Of a DNA stretch of 64,000 nt, positions 49,326 through 62,090 are shown in pieces. The translations under genes were made by a program, and so were the position numbers. Source of the stretch: Apostichopus japonicus (lineage: Eukaryota; Echinodermata; Holothuroidea; Aspidochirotida; Stichopodidae). The notes beneath the pieces were generated by a model that was not told the origin of the DNA, did no database searches, and saw nothing but the letters and a program-made list of their open reading frames with translations. The stretch is taken from NCBI RefSeq assembly GCF_037975245.1, contig NC_092574.1, forward strand, positions 21,229,713 to 21,293,712. The letters run 5' to 3'. Position 1 is the stretch's first letter. Each line of letters begins with the position of its first letter.

Positions 49326-49665
49326 CAGTGGCAGAGCTAGGGGTATTGGTCAGGAGGGGCGAGAATGGTCTGTAGGGGCGCTTTCGACACTATCTAAGCG
49401 GAACGCCACCACAGGTTGGCGTGGAGCGAACAGAAAGTTTTGGAGTAAAGATACTCCCTAGATCGCCGGAAATGACCCTTTCCAGGCCTGGCTGATTTGC
49501 AGATAAACGAAGAATAAATAGGTGTCATCGCCAAATTACACCAACAAAATGTGACAAATGTCAATAGGTAGATGAGAGCGCAATAAAAAAGTCAATAATC
49601 GCGAATAAGTAGAAAGTGGTAAAGAGCTGAAAAGCCCCCCTGACTGTATGGACGCTCCGCCACTG
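49326..49665 (-). mobile_element. hAT-type MITE, copy 2
   Basis: This 340-bp relative of the element at 2527 lies in reverse orientation. Its ends are CAGTGGCAGAGC and GCTCCGCCACTG, flanked by a perfect 8-bp duplication TCCACATC at 49318-49325 and 49666-49673. Interior blocks match copy 1 in reverse complement, for example the CGGAAATGACCCTTTCC and ACAAAATGTGACAAATGTC segments. It is shorter than copy 1 through internal deletions and has no coding capacity. Confidence 0.9.
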
Positions 49666-49922
49666 TCCACATCATTATGTAAATGATTACTATATCGTTT
49701 ACTATGTTGTCTGTGAATGGGAAAGACCGACTCGGTATAAAACAGATGGACCGACTTACATTAACCTCGATGACATATTGCTCTTTATTCATCTTCCCAG
49801 ACCTTTTCCAACCGCATCCCGTACTTCAAAAATACCGTATATAGCGAACCTTTGAATATCGAAAAACACTAACGAAGTAAATCTGCATGCCTTTGAGGTT
49901 TCTCAAGTCTCGGTTTAAAACT

Positions 49923-49997
49923 GTTTGAAGTTCATTAGCATCCAATTATGACTGTTTGATTGGGTAAATTGATGTCTGGTGTTCAGGCATTGAAATC
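49923..49997. repeat. Direct repeat B (partner at 49091-49165)
   Basis: This is the second copy of the pair; it has TTTGAAGTTCATTAGCATCC, TGTTTGATTG and TAAATTGATGTCTGG. Confidence 0.75.
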
Positions 49998-50616
49998 GAA
50001 AAGGGTGAGAGAAACTGCTGCTTGGGGATGGAGTAGATGATTATTTTATACCTGAAGATTCGATAAACTTCTCAAAAATGTCTGTGCCATCAGTGCAAAT
50101 TATTAATTGAACCTTGGTTACAGATGGTGTCAGGGTTTGATAGGATATAAAATATATATAGCGAAAGACTGGAATCAGAGGATGAGAATTTCTATAAAAA
50201 AAAGTATTGATAAGAAACTAAAAAGTTAAACATTATTGTTTAACTAAGAGGGTGAAACTTTCCCAGATCATCGGAACAAATTTGAGGATCAGGGATATAT
50301 GTCGCAATTAATTAAAACTCAGCGTTCTTTTCCTGTATCATGTTTACATCTCAAGAATCTCTGTAATAATAAGTGTTGAGCATTTCCATTCTTTGACACC
50401 CACAAGACGAGTCTATTAAAGGCTATCGTAATTTGCTCCAACTTTCGGTGTACTAAATATTTGCAATAATAATTTCCAAAACTATATTTCTGGAGGTCTA
50501 CTAGCTACTAGACCAGTCAGACAATTTTTGTGGTCGGTTAAATTCAAATAATTAAAAAAAAATACCCAGAAATGAAAAAAAAATGCTTGATAGAGTGTCA
50601 ACATAATTAAGGTTAC

Positions 50617-50683
50617 CATTATTAGAAATTCTAGCATATTCAGGAGCCATCATTAAAAATTCTAGCATATTCAGGAGCAGTAA
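50617..50683. repeat. 32-bp tandem duplication
   Basis: AATTCTAGCATATTCAGGAG occurs twice with a related leader. Confidence 0.85.
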
Positions 50684-52392
50684 GATCACCAATTTTGTAT
50701 CATCCTTCGACAGCGTTTATAGATAGAAGGTAAAGGTCTTAACAAGCTCACGTCTACGAAGAGCTGGTTTATAACCCACCAGAGATTAAAATACAATCCT
50801 GTAGCAGGCCTGTCTGGTGGTTCGTCACTTATTGGACTCTGTCAACTCGGTCAATATTTAACCAGCTATGAACAGAGTTCCTGCAGAGTGCTGCTTCCTT
50901 TTAGTGTAGGCCGTCTGAGAGTACAGTATTTACATCTTTATCTTACTCCTTACCCTGTAGGTTATGTTTGCCGAAAAACCTTTTAAGAGTGATTCATCGA
51001 GCCAACAAAACCCAAACACACACAAAAAAAATATAAAAAAAAATTAAAAAAAGGAAAAGTTTAAAGTAGTACCTCTACCAGCAGGGATTGTGATATAAAT
51101 TTAGTTTGGAAAAGGATTAATATTTGAAATTTGTATTTGGTGGAAATTTAATGATAATCTTCCTTTTTCCCCATGAAATTGATATCAAACTTTACAGTCT
51201 GATTTTTTTTTTTTAAATTATACATCTGTAGGGCATGTGAGCATATAAAGATATTGAGGCCATGGACATAACACAGATAATATCTTGCAATTTGTTTTTG
51301 TTTTGAAAAAAATAAATCATTATTAGCTGTTATATGATCAGGGAGAGACATTCAAGTTCATTGTGGCCTCCAATATTTCTTGGCCTGGCCCCTCAATTAC
51401 ATTCGTTGAAAATTTCATGACTCTCCACCCTACGGTGTGTGATATTGATCGGCATCTTGGACTCGGCTCTGTAAAATGTGATTAACATATATAGTGTCAG
51501 GATGCCAGGTTAAATCTCATGGCAGTATTTGATTTTACACATATGCATTGGACGTCATTGCAGCTACGACACATGCCCAGGGGTGGTAGACATTTGTGAG
51601 GCAGGCTAGATGCTTAACTTTGTAAATCTGGCTTAAATCCATTATTTGGTGAAATATTTCCTGATCACAACTTTTTCAATCCAGTCCTGACTAAAAAAAA
51701 ACCCTGACCTGAACCAGAACTCTAAAGCTGCCCGTGTATGGGTTATGAATTGTGCAAATGTTACAAAATCGAGGCATTCGGTATGGACAGGAAAATGGTG
51801 TATTCCAATGGATTTAGTGTTGAAAATATTTCCACATTATTTATAACTTCATTTCGTTTAATAATTACGGGAAAATGCAAAATTCTAAATCATCCATTTT
51901 TTTCTGCGATTCATAAGAATTGAACCTCTTAGTCGAAAGTATGTATATGCTTCGTTAATATTTGCGAAATGTGACGTATCTAAATTCCCGAAACAGTAAC
52001 GATCTTGCCCACTTTCCCTGATCACCTGACTGAATGAGTAAACAGAGGAAAGTGACAAAGCTGAAAACATTCGGCAAAAAGCTGACGAATGCAGGACCAC
52101 GATCATCGCTTTGATTACTACTTCTGACATGATTTGATGCATTTGAGTCAGTATAGGTTTGTCATCTGAAGTGGAAGCCGAGTTTTTAATGGTACAATGC
52201 ATCATAGTTTTAAACGTATACTCTGTGTCCGCAACCGTCGATCAGAATTCTCGTTTGAGAGAAATGAGAAATATTAAATATTCTTTCCAGACTTAGTTAA
52301 CCCTAAAATATTCAATTTAGATTAATGGGAGAGTCTATAACAATATATAAAGTTCCACAAAGCATTATTGTTTCATAGAGGGAAACAGGCAA

Positions 52393-52430
<38 letters not shown>

Positions 52431-54654
52431 ACATCTGTCAAAATGAGACTATAGTTTCTGTCAGAAATAATTATTGCTCCTTTGGTGCTCTGAAATCTCA
52501 AATTTGCTGTATTTTACTTATAAGATTAACAAGCTTACAGTGATGTTTTTTTTGGGAGAAATTCTGTAAGGAGATGTGGCTGTGTAGATTTAAGGTTGAA
52601 ATAAATTTAAATTAGTTAGGCCGGATCTCTCTGCTGGGATAGGATGCACAGAATGGAACATTTCTTGTTTTTATTTCTTGTTTTTCTTTGGGTGTATGAT
52701 ATGTAAACCATGTTTGAGAATCATCTTTCATCTGTGTGTGCACTCTGTCAAGTTTTAAACAAAAACATGTTCTGTTTGAATTGTGTACATTTTCATTCAT
52801 TTCTAATGTGAATTATTTACTTAATACCTAATTATGGTTTTAACAGTTCTCCATTATTATATCTTTTCAAGGTTTGCCAGACTCAGATACATGCATTTCA
52901 GTCATTCTATAATGAAGGTAACATTTTGAAGTTGGTGATATTAGATATGCTTTCTTGTCACAAACAGAACTAAACAGGTTTGATAGTTAGATATATTTGA
53001 AACATTTTAGCAATGACATAACAATTAGGGCTACTTGTGCACTATTACAAAGATTTACATGGCACCAAAAATTTTAATTTGTTTCCCCTTGTGAAATTGT
53101 AGCATATGGTACCAACCTATCATCAGAAGGATTTGAGGCCCACAGGGACATTTATGTCGCGAGCTCCCTTTTCAAACAGTTTCATTTTTTCCAATACATT
53201 CATCTTTATCTCATGTATCCCGGGGCCGGCCTAATTTTCCCCGGCGCTGTTACCCCCCTCTCTCCTGCACATCAGGTCTGAATATTATAATAAATCTGTT
53301 ACCACAGGAAATTTCAAACTGATTCATCATCGTAACACCAAAACTGCCACAGAGGAGACCCCAAAATTATGGAAATTTCGACCGGAATTCTGATTTCAAT
53401 AAACCAGGAATTTTTCAATAGTACAATGAGTCATAGTTTTAATGTTTCTCTCTGTGTATCGTAGTCTAAGGTACAAATCTAGTATTTGAAAAATCGTTGC
53501 CCTAATCTTCAGAGAAAGGGAATTTTTGAAAGGATTATTAGACATGCACAGCTGCCATTGTTTATCGAATGTAGCTTTCAGTTTCAGATGTCACCTAGAT
53601 CAGGGGCGTCTGAAGAAAGGTTCAATCTGGGGTTGGATTGAGGGCCGACAGGGGGACACATTACTTTGATCTGAGGGTAAAACCATCAAGTTACCTGAAA
53701 ATGTTGTGTTGAAGTGGATTCTCTTTGGTTACAAAACATTCCAGTATTTGAATGATTTCAACAAAAAGGAACACTTTTAACTACATTTTTATTAAGTTTT
53801 AGAACAACAGGGCAACGTTTAATTACAATCTTCTCTTTCTTTTTTTCAACAAATAAGACAATATTTAAAGAACAAGATGGCATTAAGTGATTACAAAAAA
53901 TGGGAAAAGGATACTGTTTATTTCGAAAAACAGATCATTCTTAAACTTCATGAAAAAATAAATATAGAGCACTTTTTAGTTTTTCAAAAAACTGTGGAGG
54001 TAAGTTGGGGGGGGGGGGGTTGTCACAAGCACCCTGTCGCCCTGATGCCACAGTCTGCTGGAGGCATTCTGTAATACACATTTGGATTAACCCACCATAC
54101 CGTTGATTTACATTAATGTATATTTGTGCATCTGTTACATTCTTTGGGGGATTAATGTTGCCATCAATCTTATCAAGTTTCACTTCAAGTCTGCTTTCGT
54201 ATAGAGAGATATAGAACATTCATGCATGATTAAAAGGACTGTTACAAATCCCCCGAGCTACTGCCAAGAAACATACAATTCGAAAGAAGAAATGAAAAAA
54301 ATATATATAACGCCAAATTGACAACTAAAAAACATTGAAAAGCAAGCTCAGAAACTCCAGAGAGAATTAGAAATTGGGTTAATTATGTTTTGAAGGATTA
54401 TTTTGCCCCAAAATAATGTTCCTTTAGTAATGAAGATTGAGGAATATTTTGTCAAATTAAATATCAGTGAATCAGTAATTATGCCAATAAAAATCCTGTA
54501 ATTGTATGGATTGAGGGATCCGGAGAATGACAACTGTACCAAAAATGTTTGTCTTTTAACGTAGACGACTACAAATATTTAGAATTGGCCTGGAGTGTTC
54601 TCTTTTCTGTGAGAGCTATGTTTTCAGATACGATCTAGCTGCATGCTAAGGATT
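50684..54654. other. Non-coding stretch
   Basis: It holds the T26 run and a G13 tract near 54007. Two ~45-bp related blocks contain GTACAATG..TCATAGTTTTAA and CTCTGTGT (about 52190-52235 and 53418-53463). A CpG-bearing patch lies near 53220-53260. Confidence 0.5.
52400..52425. repeat. T homopolymer (26 nt)
   Basis: An unbroken T run; no target duplication or retroelement body is recognised beside it. Confidence 0.9.
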
Positions 54655-55410
54655 ACAAATGTGTCTGCATTCATCAAGCAAGTTTTATCTATAGCAAATA
54701 TAGCAACTATACTGAAGCAAGTATAACATGAGTAGCATGTTGGGGAATTTGTGTAGCATTTTAAACATAGCAACAATACTGAAGCAAATAAAACATAAGT
54801 AGCATGTTAGGAAATATGTGAAGCATTTTAAAAATAGCAACTACTGCAGTAAGTAAAACATGAGTAGCATATGTTAGGGAATTTGTGTAGCATTTTAAAA
54901 ATAGCAACTACTGCAGTAAATAAAACATGAGTAGCATGTTAGGAAATTTGTAGCATTTAAGTATGGCAAATACTGAAGCAAATAACACATAAGTAGCATC
55001 TTAGGGAACTTGTGTAGCATTTTAAAAATAGCAACTACTGCAGTAAATAAAACATGAGTAGCATGTTAGGGAATTTGTGTAACATTTAAAAAAAAGCAAC
55101 AATACTGAAGCAAATAACACATAAGTAGCATGTTAGGGAATTTGTGTAGCATTTTAAAAATAGCAACTACTGATACAAATAAGACAGGAGTAGCATGTTA
55201 GGAAATTTGTGTAGCATTTTAAAAGCAATTAAAAACATTGGTAGCATGTTAGGCAACTGTAAGTATAGCAGCTACTGAAGCAAACAAAACATAAGTAGCA
55301 TATGAGGCTGTTGTGTAGCAATTTGAATATAGCAAAAATGTAGCAAATGAACCTTGAGTAGCATATAATGCTATTGTGTAAACAAAAAACAGCAACCTGG
55401 TATAGGTTTC
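54655..55410. repeat. ~65-bp minisatellite
   Basis: About eleven units of AGCAACTACTGCAGTAAATA, AAACATGAGTAGCATGTTAG and GGAATTTGTGTAGCATTTTA. Copies become degenerate toward the right and looser relatives extend to about 55680. Confidence 0.9.
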
Positions 55411-56408
55411 TGTATGGAAATAAAAACAAATATTGACTTGTGAAACAACATCTGTAGTATTAGTAACAACTTGTATAGCAACGTCTGTAACATCCTCCAT
55501 AGCTACCTCTATACGGTAGTAATTGAAAGTAGCAACTTGTGTAGACAACTAAACAAAGAGTAACAATTTAAATTTAAAAAAAAAATGTAGAACTTGTGTA
55601 GTAAATGTACAAACTTGCATATAACATAGGCAGTAAATTTGTGTAGTAATTAAACAACTTTGTGTAGCAAATGTATCAGTATTACTCTGTGTATAAATTA
55701 TTGGCAGATGATGCAAATTTCGTACAAAGAAGTAGTACGTTTGGCCTTTCTTTATATATGTGACGATACAACTGATTCAGGACTCAAAAATTCAGCTTGC
55801 AAAACACAACATCTGTATGAACTCACAGACTGATATTCTGTTTTATACTATCTTCCCTAGACATACACTTAAAGCTCCCTGAACATTCATAAACTCGTAC
55901 ATCGTCTAAAATATCAAACCTAGAGTGTACTTTTAATCAGGAATAGAAGATAAGACATACATATATATATATGCATAAAGAGTCGATCATTTAAATTCCG
56001 TACATACACATCTTGCGGACTCCACTTGAAAAAATTGATCATGTCAGCTAAAAGACTAATATACCTCAGGAAAATTCCCATTTAAACCCTAGAACACTTT
56101 TGTAGACTATGTAAAGCCCATGTAATGCTAACTCAGTATTCAGAAATAATATATGGCAGGGAATCAGACAGGCATATGCAGAGAAGAAGAGGAAAGAAAA
56201 AGGAGAAACAGAAGGGGAAAAAAAAAGACTTGAAAGAAGATCAAATTCATCTCGTTCATGTTACATCCATTAACGTCAGAGCCCTTCCCTCGCTTCACAC
56301 ATTGTCAAGACCAACATGATTTTCTCTCTTGAAAAATGATATCTTGCGCATAATATTATATCGTGTACATTTCGGTATACTGCGTTCCCTAACAACTGTA
56401 TATGTATG

Positions 56409-56410
<2 letters not shown>

Positions 56411-56449
<39 letters not shown>

Positions 56450-56461
56450 GTACGTACGTAA
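56411..56461. repeat. TA microsatellite followed by GTAC repeats
   Basis: About 35 bp of TA run directly into four GTAC tetramers (56446-56461). A separate ACGT run occurs at 25179-25193. Confidence 0.93.
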
Positions 56462-57394
56462 AGAAGTGCCTCAGGGCACATTACCATATGCACGGTCGCA
56501 GCTTTGCAATATTCAGCTGCCCAACATCTCTCCGTGCACAAGGAGGATGACTCATACATCAACGAAAAACGATCGGCATAGAGACAAGAAGAGGCCTCGT
56601 TCTGGGGTGTCTTGGGCTTGATTTTCGTTTGGCAATGAATCCTTCCATTTGTCGAAGATAATTTCCTGTCTTGAGTGTGAAGTAGCTGTGGTTTGGTCGC
56701 TAGGCTGGTATGTCTGTGTGTGTTTATGTAGTCTTAAAGGGATCTGGTTACAGGTTTTTTTTTTAATCTTCTGTAAGTGTTACTTTTAACGAAGTAATCT
56801 AATGAGAATCACTTTAATTGGATACTTGAAGAAGATCTGGCTGATCTGGTGGTAGAATAGCAACCACATGGGAGAAGGATGGAGTATGTGTATATATGTA
56901 ATTGTGTATATGTTTCATTGTTAAGTATGGTTTTTATTCAAAGCTTGCTATAAAAGTTAATGACTGTACTAAACAGGTGTTTTGTTGTAAATAGGCTTAC
57001 TTACATATACACTCAAATTAACTATTTCTGAATAAGCTGTCAAAATGATAAGTGCTTTTTATACTGAGTAGTTTAGTGTGAAATTCATGTTAATAATGAA
57101 ATTGAGTAAGGAGTGAAATTTGAACATTCAAGGAGGAAATTATTCTGTAAGAAAAATATTGCTTCTGTCAAGTCAACTAACTACCAATTCGTCTATAAAA
57201 ACGTAATCATTCACTTAATTTTATACAGACTAAAAATAAACATTGTGATCTTTTATTTTATTTTCACATGATGAATTATGGTGAATTATTCTCACTCCTA
57301 GAAAGTGTTGGCTAATGATATGTCACCTTGTTAATTGTGACTCAACAGAAATATTTTGGTTTTTAAGAAAGTTTGACCATATGCCTTTATGCAA

Positions 57395-57935
57395 TATTAT
57401 CCAGCAGACAGCCAGTAAAACAGCATGAGCGTACCAGTACAAGTAGAATTGAGTACAAATAAGATTACGAGTACTACTTAGAATTTGCGCAGTTTGAGTA
57501 CAAGTGTATGAGTACAGATAGAACTTGCCATGGCTTAAGTACAAGTAAACTTCATGATGTTTTGAGTATGAATAACAGTATGATTATACACATAGAATTT
57601 GCAACAGTTTGAGTACAAGTAAAGTTAATTGCAAGTACAAGTAGAATTTGTGATGGTTTGAGTGCAAGCAAGAATACGGGTACAAGAGAAATTTGCTATG
57701 GTTTAAGTACAAACAAGGATATCGGTACAAGTAGAATTTGCCATTGTTTGAGTATAAGCAAGAAAAGGGTACAAGAAAAACTTGCCATGGTTTGAGTACA
57801 AACAAAAATATGGGTACAAGTAGAATTTGAGATGGTTTGAGTACAAGTAAGACAAAAGAAAAAGAAGAATTTGCCATGGTTTGAGTTCGTGTAATATTAT
57901 GAGTACAAGGCTCTAAGGACAAGAACAATTCTAGA
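57395..57935. repeat. 45-bp minisatellite
   Basis: About twelve units of GTTTGAGTACAAGTAAGAAT, then ATGGGTACAAGTAGAATTTG and CCATG, moderately diverged. The period is a multiple of three, which accounts for the 127-codon minus-strand frame (57584-57967) with its LYLYSCLYSNHGKF-like repeats; that frame is not a supported gene. Confidence 0.9.
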
Positions 57936-57959
57936 AGGAGAGTATACAAGCTAGTACCA

Positions 57960-58147
57960 TCTGTCAACTATGCTACGAATATGAGTACAACTAAACACAC
58001 ACTATACCGGACTGATACCCAGACTTTAAACGACATGTGCTCCACATTTGAGTAGGTTGTCGAGTTATAGCACATCTTTGAGCTCTTGGTTTTAATGCAA
58101 TGTTATCTCTTTCTTTTTTCAGCTGTTTCAGTGACTAGTATATCTAG

Positions 58148-58188
<41 letters not shown>

Positions 58189-59400
58189 CTGTAATAATTA
58201 TCACTGTATGTCTATCAAGTGTCCAGTTGATGATTATATATTTACCCTGATATGTTCATGAATTATTAAATAATAACTTTTCTCCAAAATTCCTTCAACC
58301 AAGCTCCTTCCCTGCCCCCCCTCCCCTTCCCTCCCCCCTGCCCTACAGCTTCTCGCAACATAATTCCTATTTTACCTTACTACAGTTTTGCAAAATACAT
58401 GTATTCTTATATATCTTCCTCCTCCTCGGCTTGCAGGCGCCAAATATCTTAGAACATTGTAAGCTAATATCCAGTCATAAAGCATCCCAATCTTGCATTC
58501 AAATTTCAAAGAAATAGATCAATAAATGCATTTTACATACCTTCTATTCATCTTACCCGGCATTAACTCAACCTTGCGAGACAGAATTTAATCAGCCTCA
58601 GATTTTGTCCGTTGATAAAAAAACGAGGTGGAGGAGAAAAAAAAAAATCTTCCGCTACCAAACAAAGACAAGGTCAAACTTCAAGATTGATTCAGTTGCA
58701 TTTATGCAGAACTTCTATATAGTACAAAGGAAAGTAGTAATATATCTTCCAGTTGAAATATATACAGTAGTATATTGTTGATGGTGATCATAGTTTCTGG
58801 AGGAGTTGCTCCTTGCTTAGATCAAAGGTGTTTTTTATTTTTATAGTGGCGGCCATTTTGAATCAAGCAGTTACACAACAAAGCTGTTTATCACTGAAGC
58901 AAAGTATAGCTGGTGTGTGTGTATGCCATGTCTCCTGTCATACATATTAACATGTGCACAAAGTATATTGTTTAGGTTTTGGATCAATGTCACAACAACA
59001 ACAACAACAGCAAATCATATCTGCATATACTTAAGTTTCATGGGGCAGCTAGTGTTTTTCCTAGAGAAAGACTGATATGTAAGTAGACCGTTTGTTCAAG
59101 TTTTCTGTAGCGTCAGGAAACAGGTCAAAAACCACGGGGACAAAAATGTCACAGGGTGTCATTCTAGAAGCTTGTCTACCTTTTGTCTTAAGTCTATTAG
59201 GCTACGAAAATAAACATAAACTATTCTTTTACCACATACTTCCTCTGTGCCTCCAGCTCCTGAAGCTGTGACTCCTCCCACGCTGCCGTGAGGCCTGGAA
59301 GTTATTTTAGGAAGTTTAATGTGTAAAAAAACAAAAAATGTTCTGAAGCATTCATATTTTTTAAATGATAAATTCTTCTCTTTCTTCTTCGTCACTGCAG
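57960..59400 (+). other. Intron sequence upstream of the WW exon
   Basis: It contains a TA run (58155), a C-rich tract at 58313-58338 (minus-strand quadruplex candidate) and an ACAACA run (58991-59012). The last 30 nt form the pyrimidine tract of the 59401 acceptor. Confidence 0.7.
58155..58185. repeat. TA microsatellite
   Basis: An alternating TA run of about 31 bp. Confidence 0.92.
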
Positions 59401-60788
59401 CCAAAAATAACCAGGTTATGACTGCCTTGGTGAACCCAACATATAACAGCGATGCTGGCTCTCCTGCGGACCAGGTCAATGCAAACACCCCTCTATCGAT
59501 GGCAGACGTGACAGACATCTTGGAAAACGAACTGAAATGTCTCAACGAAAAGTTAGGGGAGACCCTGAAGGTCAAGGGCAACATAAATAATGACAACACA
59601 CAGGACACCAGGACGAACCCCACGATGCCCGCCACCAAAAGCCGAACAAAGTATGCCTCTACGAACTTTACCTCGATGGGCATCGGCAACCCACTGGAGA
59701 ACCTGCCGGGGTTCGACCTGGACGAGGACCTCCCCGAAGAAGAAGAGGACGACGGGAGGTTGACCGTGGCGGACGATAACATCCTCCGCGAGATGAATAA
59801 GAAGAAAGCGGAACAGATGTTTGCGGATATCGATTTCATCGACGACGGAGAAGACGAAGAAATCGAAGAAGAGGAAGAAGAGGAAGAAGAACAAGAGCAA
59901 GAGGAGGAGGAAGAGGAGGAGGTCAGCTCAGACGATCAGAGCGAAAAACTTTTGGAGTCCGATTCGGATCCTAAACAGGTCAAAGACGACGAATCGACGA
60001 AGGACAAAAAATCGCCGAAGGACCCGGACGCAGACGTGGCCTCCCCTTCCGATCATGTCTTAGGTAACAAACTACGTGGCTTTCTTAATTACTATGCGGA
60101 CTTTGAAGCCCTCGCGAGGGCCCGCGCAGACGGGGTCGAAGAAGACACTGCCTCCCTGAACGGCAGCGTCAGTGACTCTGACAGCGAGAGTAGGGAGGGG
60201 CTCTACGAACCCCCCCAGCACCCTCCTCCCTTCGACTCGGGGCCCAGCACCATGGAAGACGACAGTACTGACGATTGCGAATCCACATACGCGATGCTCT
60301 ACAAAAGCTTTGGCCTTCGTTCCCAGGAGGAGGGGTACACCAAGGACGCCCTCTCTCCCACCAGCGTGCAGCCGGACCACGGATACGCCAGCGAGACCTC
60401 GACCGACGACAGGATGTCGCCCATAAAGCGGCCCGGATTGCTATCCAAGGACGGCTTAAAGAATTCCTTAGCCGTTCTCACAGAGGATGCCAAGAATGGA
60501 ACCGAAATCCAGACGCAACTTCAAATGTCGCCGGGCGTGGAACCCGAATCGGGGATAGAGGTCACCCCCGAGCCCAAAGGGGAATCACATATGATCGACC
60601 TGGGCAAACCCTCCACGTCACAGAAGACCGCTCTCACGAAGCCCACTTCACTACCCCCGGGATGGAGGGAAGTAGCTGACACCCATGGTACCTACTACTG
60701 GCATATACCCAGTGGTACCACCCAGTGGACCCCACCTGCAGACTCCTTGGATATGTCGGGTAGCCCACCAAAGAAACCTGCTAGGATG
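59401..60788 (+). CDS. APBB2: Fe65/APBB-family adaptor, large WW-domain exon (partial gene)
   Basis: This is an internal exon of 1388 nt with a strong acceptor (pyrimidine tract ending CACTGCAG at 59400) and a strong donor (ATG|GTAAGT at 60788/60789). The incoming phase is 1 and the outgoing phase is 0. An in-frame ATG at 59418 could also serve as a start; residues are numbered from it. Visible parts are an NPTY at residues 6-9, a KYASTN...MG block from K78 (resembling the KYALTN...MG block I recall in human APBB2), a Glu/Asp-rich stretch at about 142-168, FLNYYADFE from F222 (APBB2 has FLNYYADLE), an SPIKRP phospho-site-like motif, and a WW domain at 412-440 with W416, Y426-Y427-W428, W437 and P440. 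The WHIPSGTTQW core is diagnostic of Fe65. Known family members are cytoplasmic/nuclear adaptors whose WW domain binds proline-rich partners and whose two C-terminal PTB domains bind LRP1/Tip60 and the APP tail. Those PTB domains are not in this window. GC content and CpG are clearly higher than in the flanks. The family call is firm; APBB2 rather than APBB1 is tentative. Confidence 0.95.
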
Positions 60789-62048
60789 GTAAGTCACTTT
60801 TAATTAACAAGTTTTGTAAATATAGGGAAGGATCTTTCATTTGATTTTAGTACCCTATCTCTGGACATGTCTACTGTTAGCCAATTTTTTTTGGTTTTGC
60901 ATTTTTGGGGGTGGGTGGGGGCGGGGGAGGGGTAGAGGAGGTGGCGCGGAAAGTTAGGGATCATATTGCTACAGCAAGCTTCTCATTACATGCAGACTGT
61001 ACTATAAGGTGCCGTCATGTCAAAAGAAAAATGGTAGCAGTTGCAAAGTACCTGAAAAGTAGGGTTGAATCAATATCAAAACAAGAAAATATCTTGGCAG
61101 GCCGCCAATGCTTAATTGTCGTAAACATCCTAGCAACAAAAGATGGTGTCCTATACAGCCTGGCTGCAGGATGCTGCAGCCCCTTCAGCATCCTATACTA
61201 TTGACACAGTCCCTAAATAAAAAAGAATTTAGAAAAGCAACTATTGTCTTTTAACTTCAGTTCTGAGAAAGATGCTTAGCATCGACAAACTCATATAGTG
61301 AAATTTATCACAAAAAATCAAATCTTATTATTTGTTGCATTTCCCCCTCCCCACTTCCCTCCTCCCTGGTACCCTGCTGTGTTCTCTTTTGCTCTTATAT
61401 GTTATGATAAAAAAAGAAAATGTTTTTTTTGTTCTTCTTCTTTTGTCCGATAAATTTGATATTTAAATAAACCTCCGGTCTACTTGCTAGTTTTATACTA
61501 GCTGCTATAAACAGTGCATTTATAAGTAAAACAACAGTAGCATGTTTTAGCTTGCAAAATTGGCAAAAATATGTACATAAAAGTTTAAAATTTATATAAT
61601 CAGATTCAAAATTCTCTGTGGCAAACTGACAGCTAGGCTACTATTGCCATTCAATCCTATAGGGTACATACACCATCTTTGCAGCATATATAGATATTAA
61701 GCAACTGTCTGCAATGCATATCACCCACGTACGGTTCGTTCTGCGTTAAAAACCGAATAGACGCTGCACGTAGTACGTCTATCACCCCTTATTAATTGCG
61801 CCACACTTATTGTAAATTCTGTTCTCCTTTCACTATCCCCCGGAGGCTTCCAGTGCATATTAAAATGCCTGAGTATGCAGCACCAGATAACAGATATTCA
61901 TCTGCTCGGTAAAACTTTCGCATCAGTCTCGCAATAGACCCAGAGCATCAATTAGTCTGTTCGTTGATGGGAGAGTGCTTGTGATTCACCTCTGCTCATG
62001 GAGAGATCAATGAGGGGCTGTTACTGTCACCATTATTGGTAAAAAAAA

Positions 62049-62055
<7 letters not shown>

Positions 62056-62088
<33 letters not shown>
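62056..62088. repeat. A homopolymer (33 nt)
   Basis: A long A run in the intron after the WW exon, preceded by another A8 tract. No identifiable retrocopy lies upstream and no flanking duplication is evident. Confidence 0.9.

Positions 62089-62090
<2 letters not shown>

Noticed and set aside
57584-57967. 127-codon minus-strand hydrophobic frame
   Set aside because: It is produced by the 45-bp tandem array; unit divergence shows no sign of coding constraint by eye.
59159-59839. 226-codon minus-strand frame opposite the WW exon
   Set aside because: It is antisense to a well-supported coding exon; serine-rich runs mirror the acidic GAA/GAG codons.
60072-60679. Other-frame and antisense open frames inside the WW exon
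   Set aside because: They are shadows of the higher-GC coding sequence; only the frame with the WW domain matches a family.
62056-62088. Poly-A tail of a processed pseudogene
   Set aside because: No gene-like sequence lies upstream and no flanking duplication was found; treated as a homopolymer.
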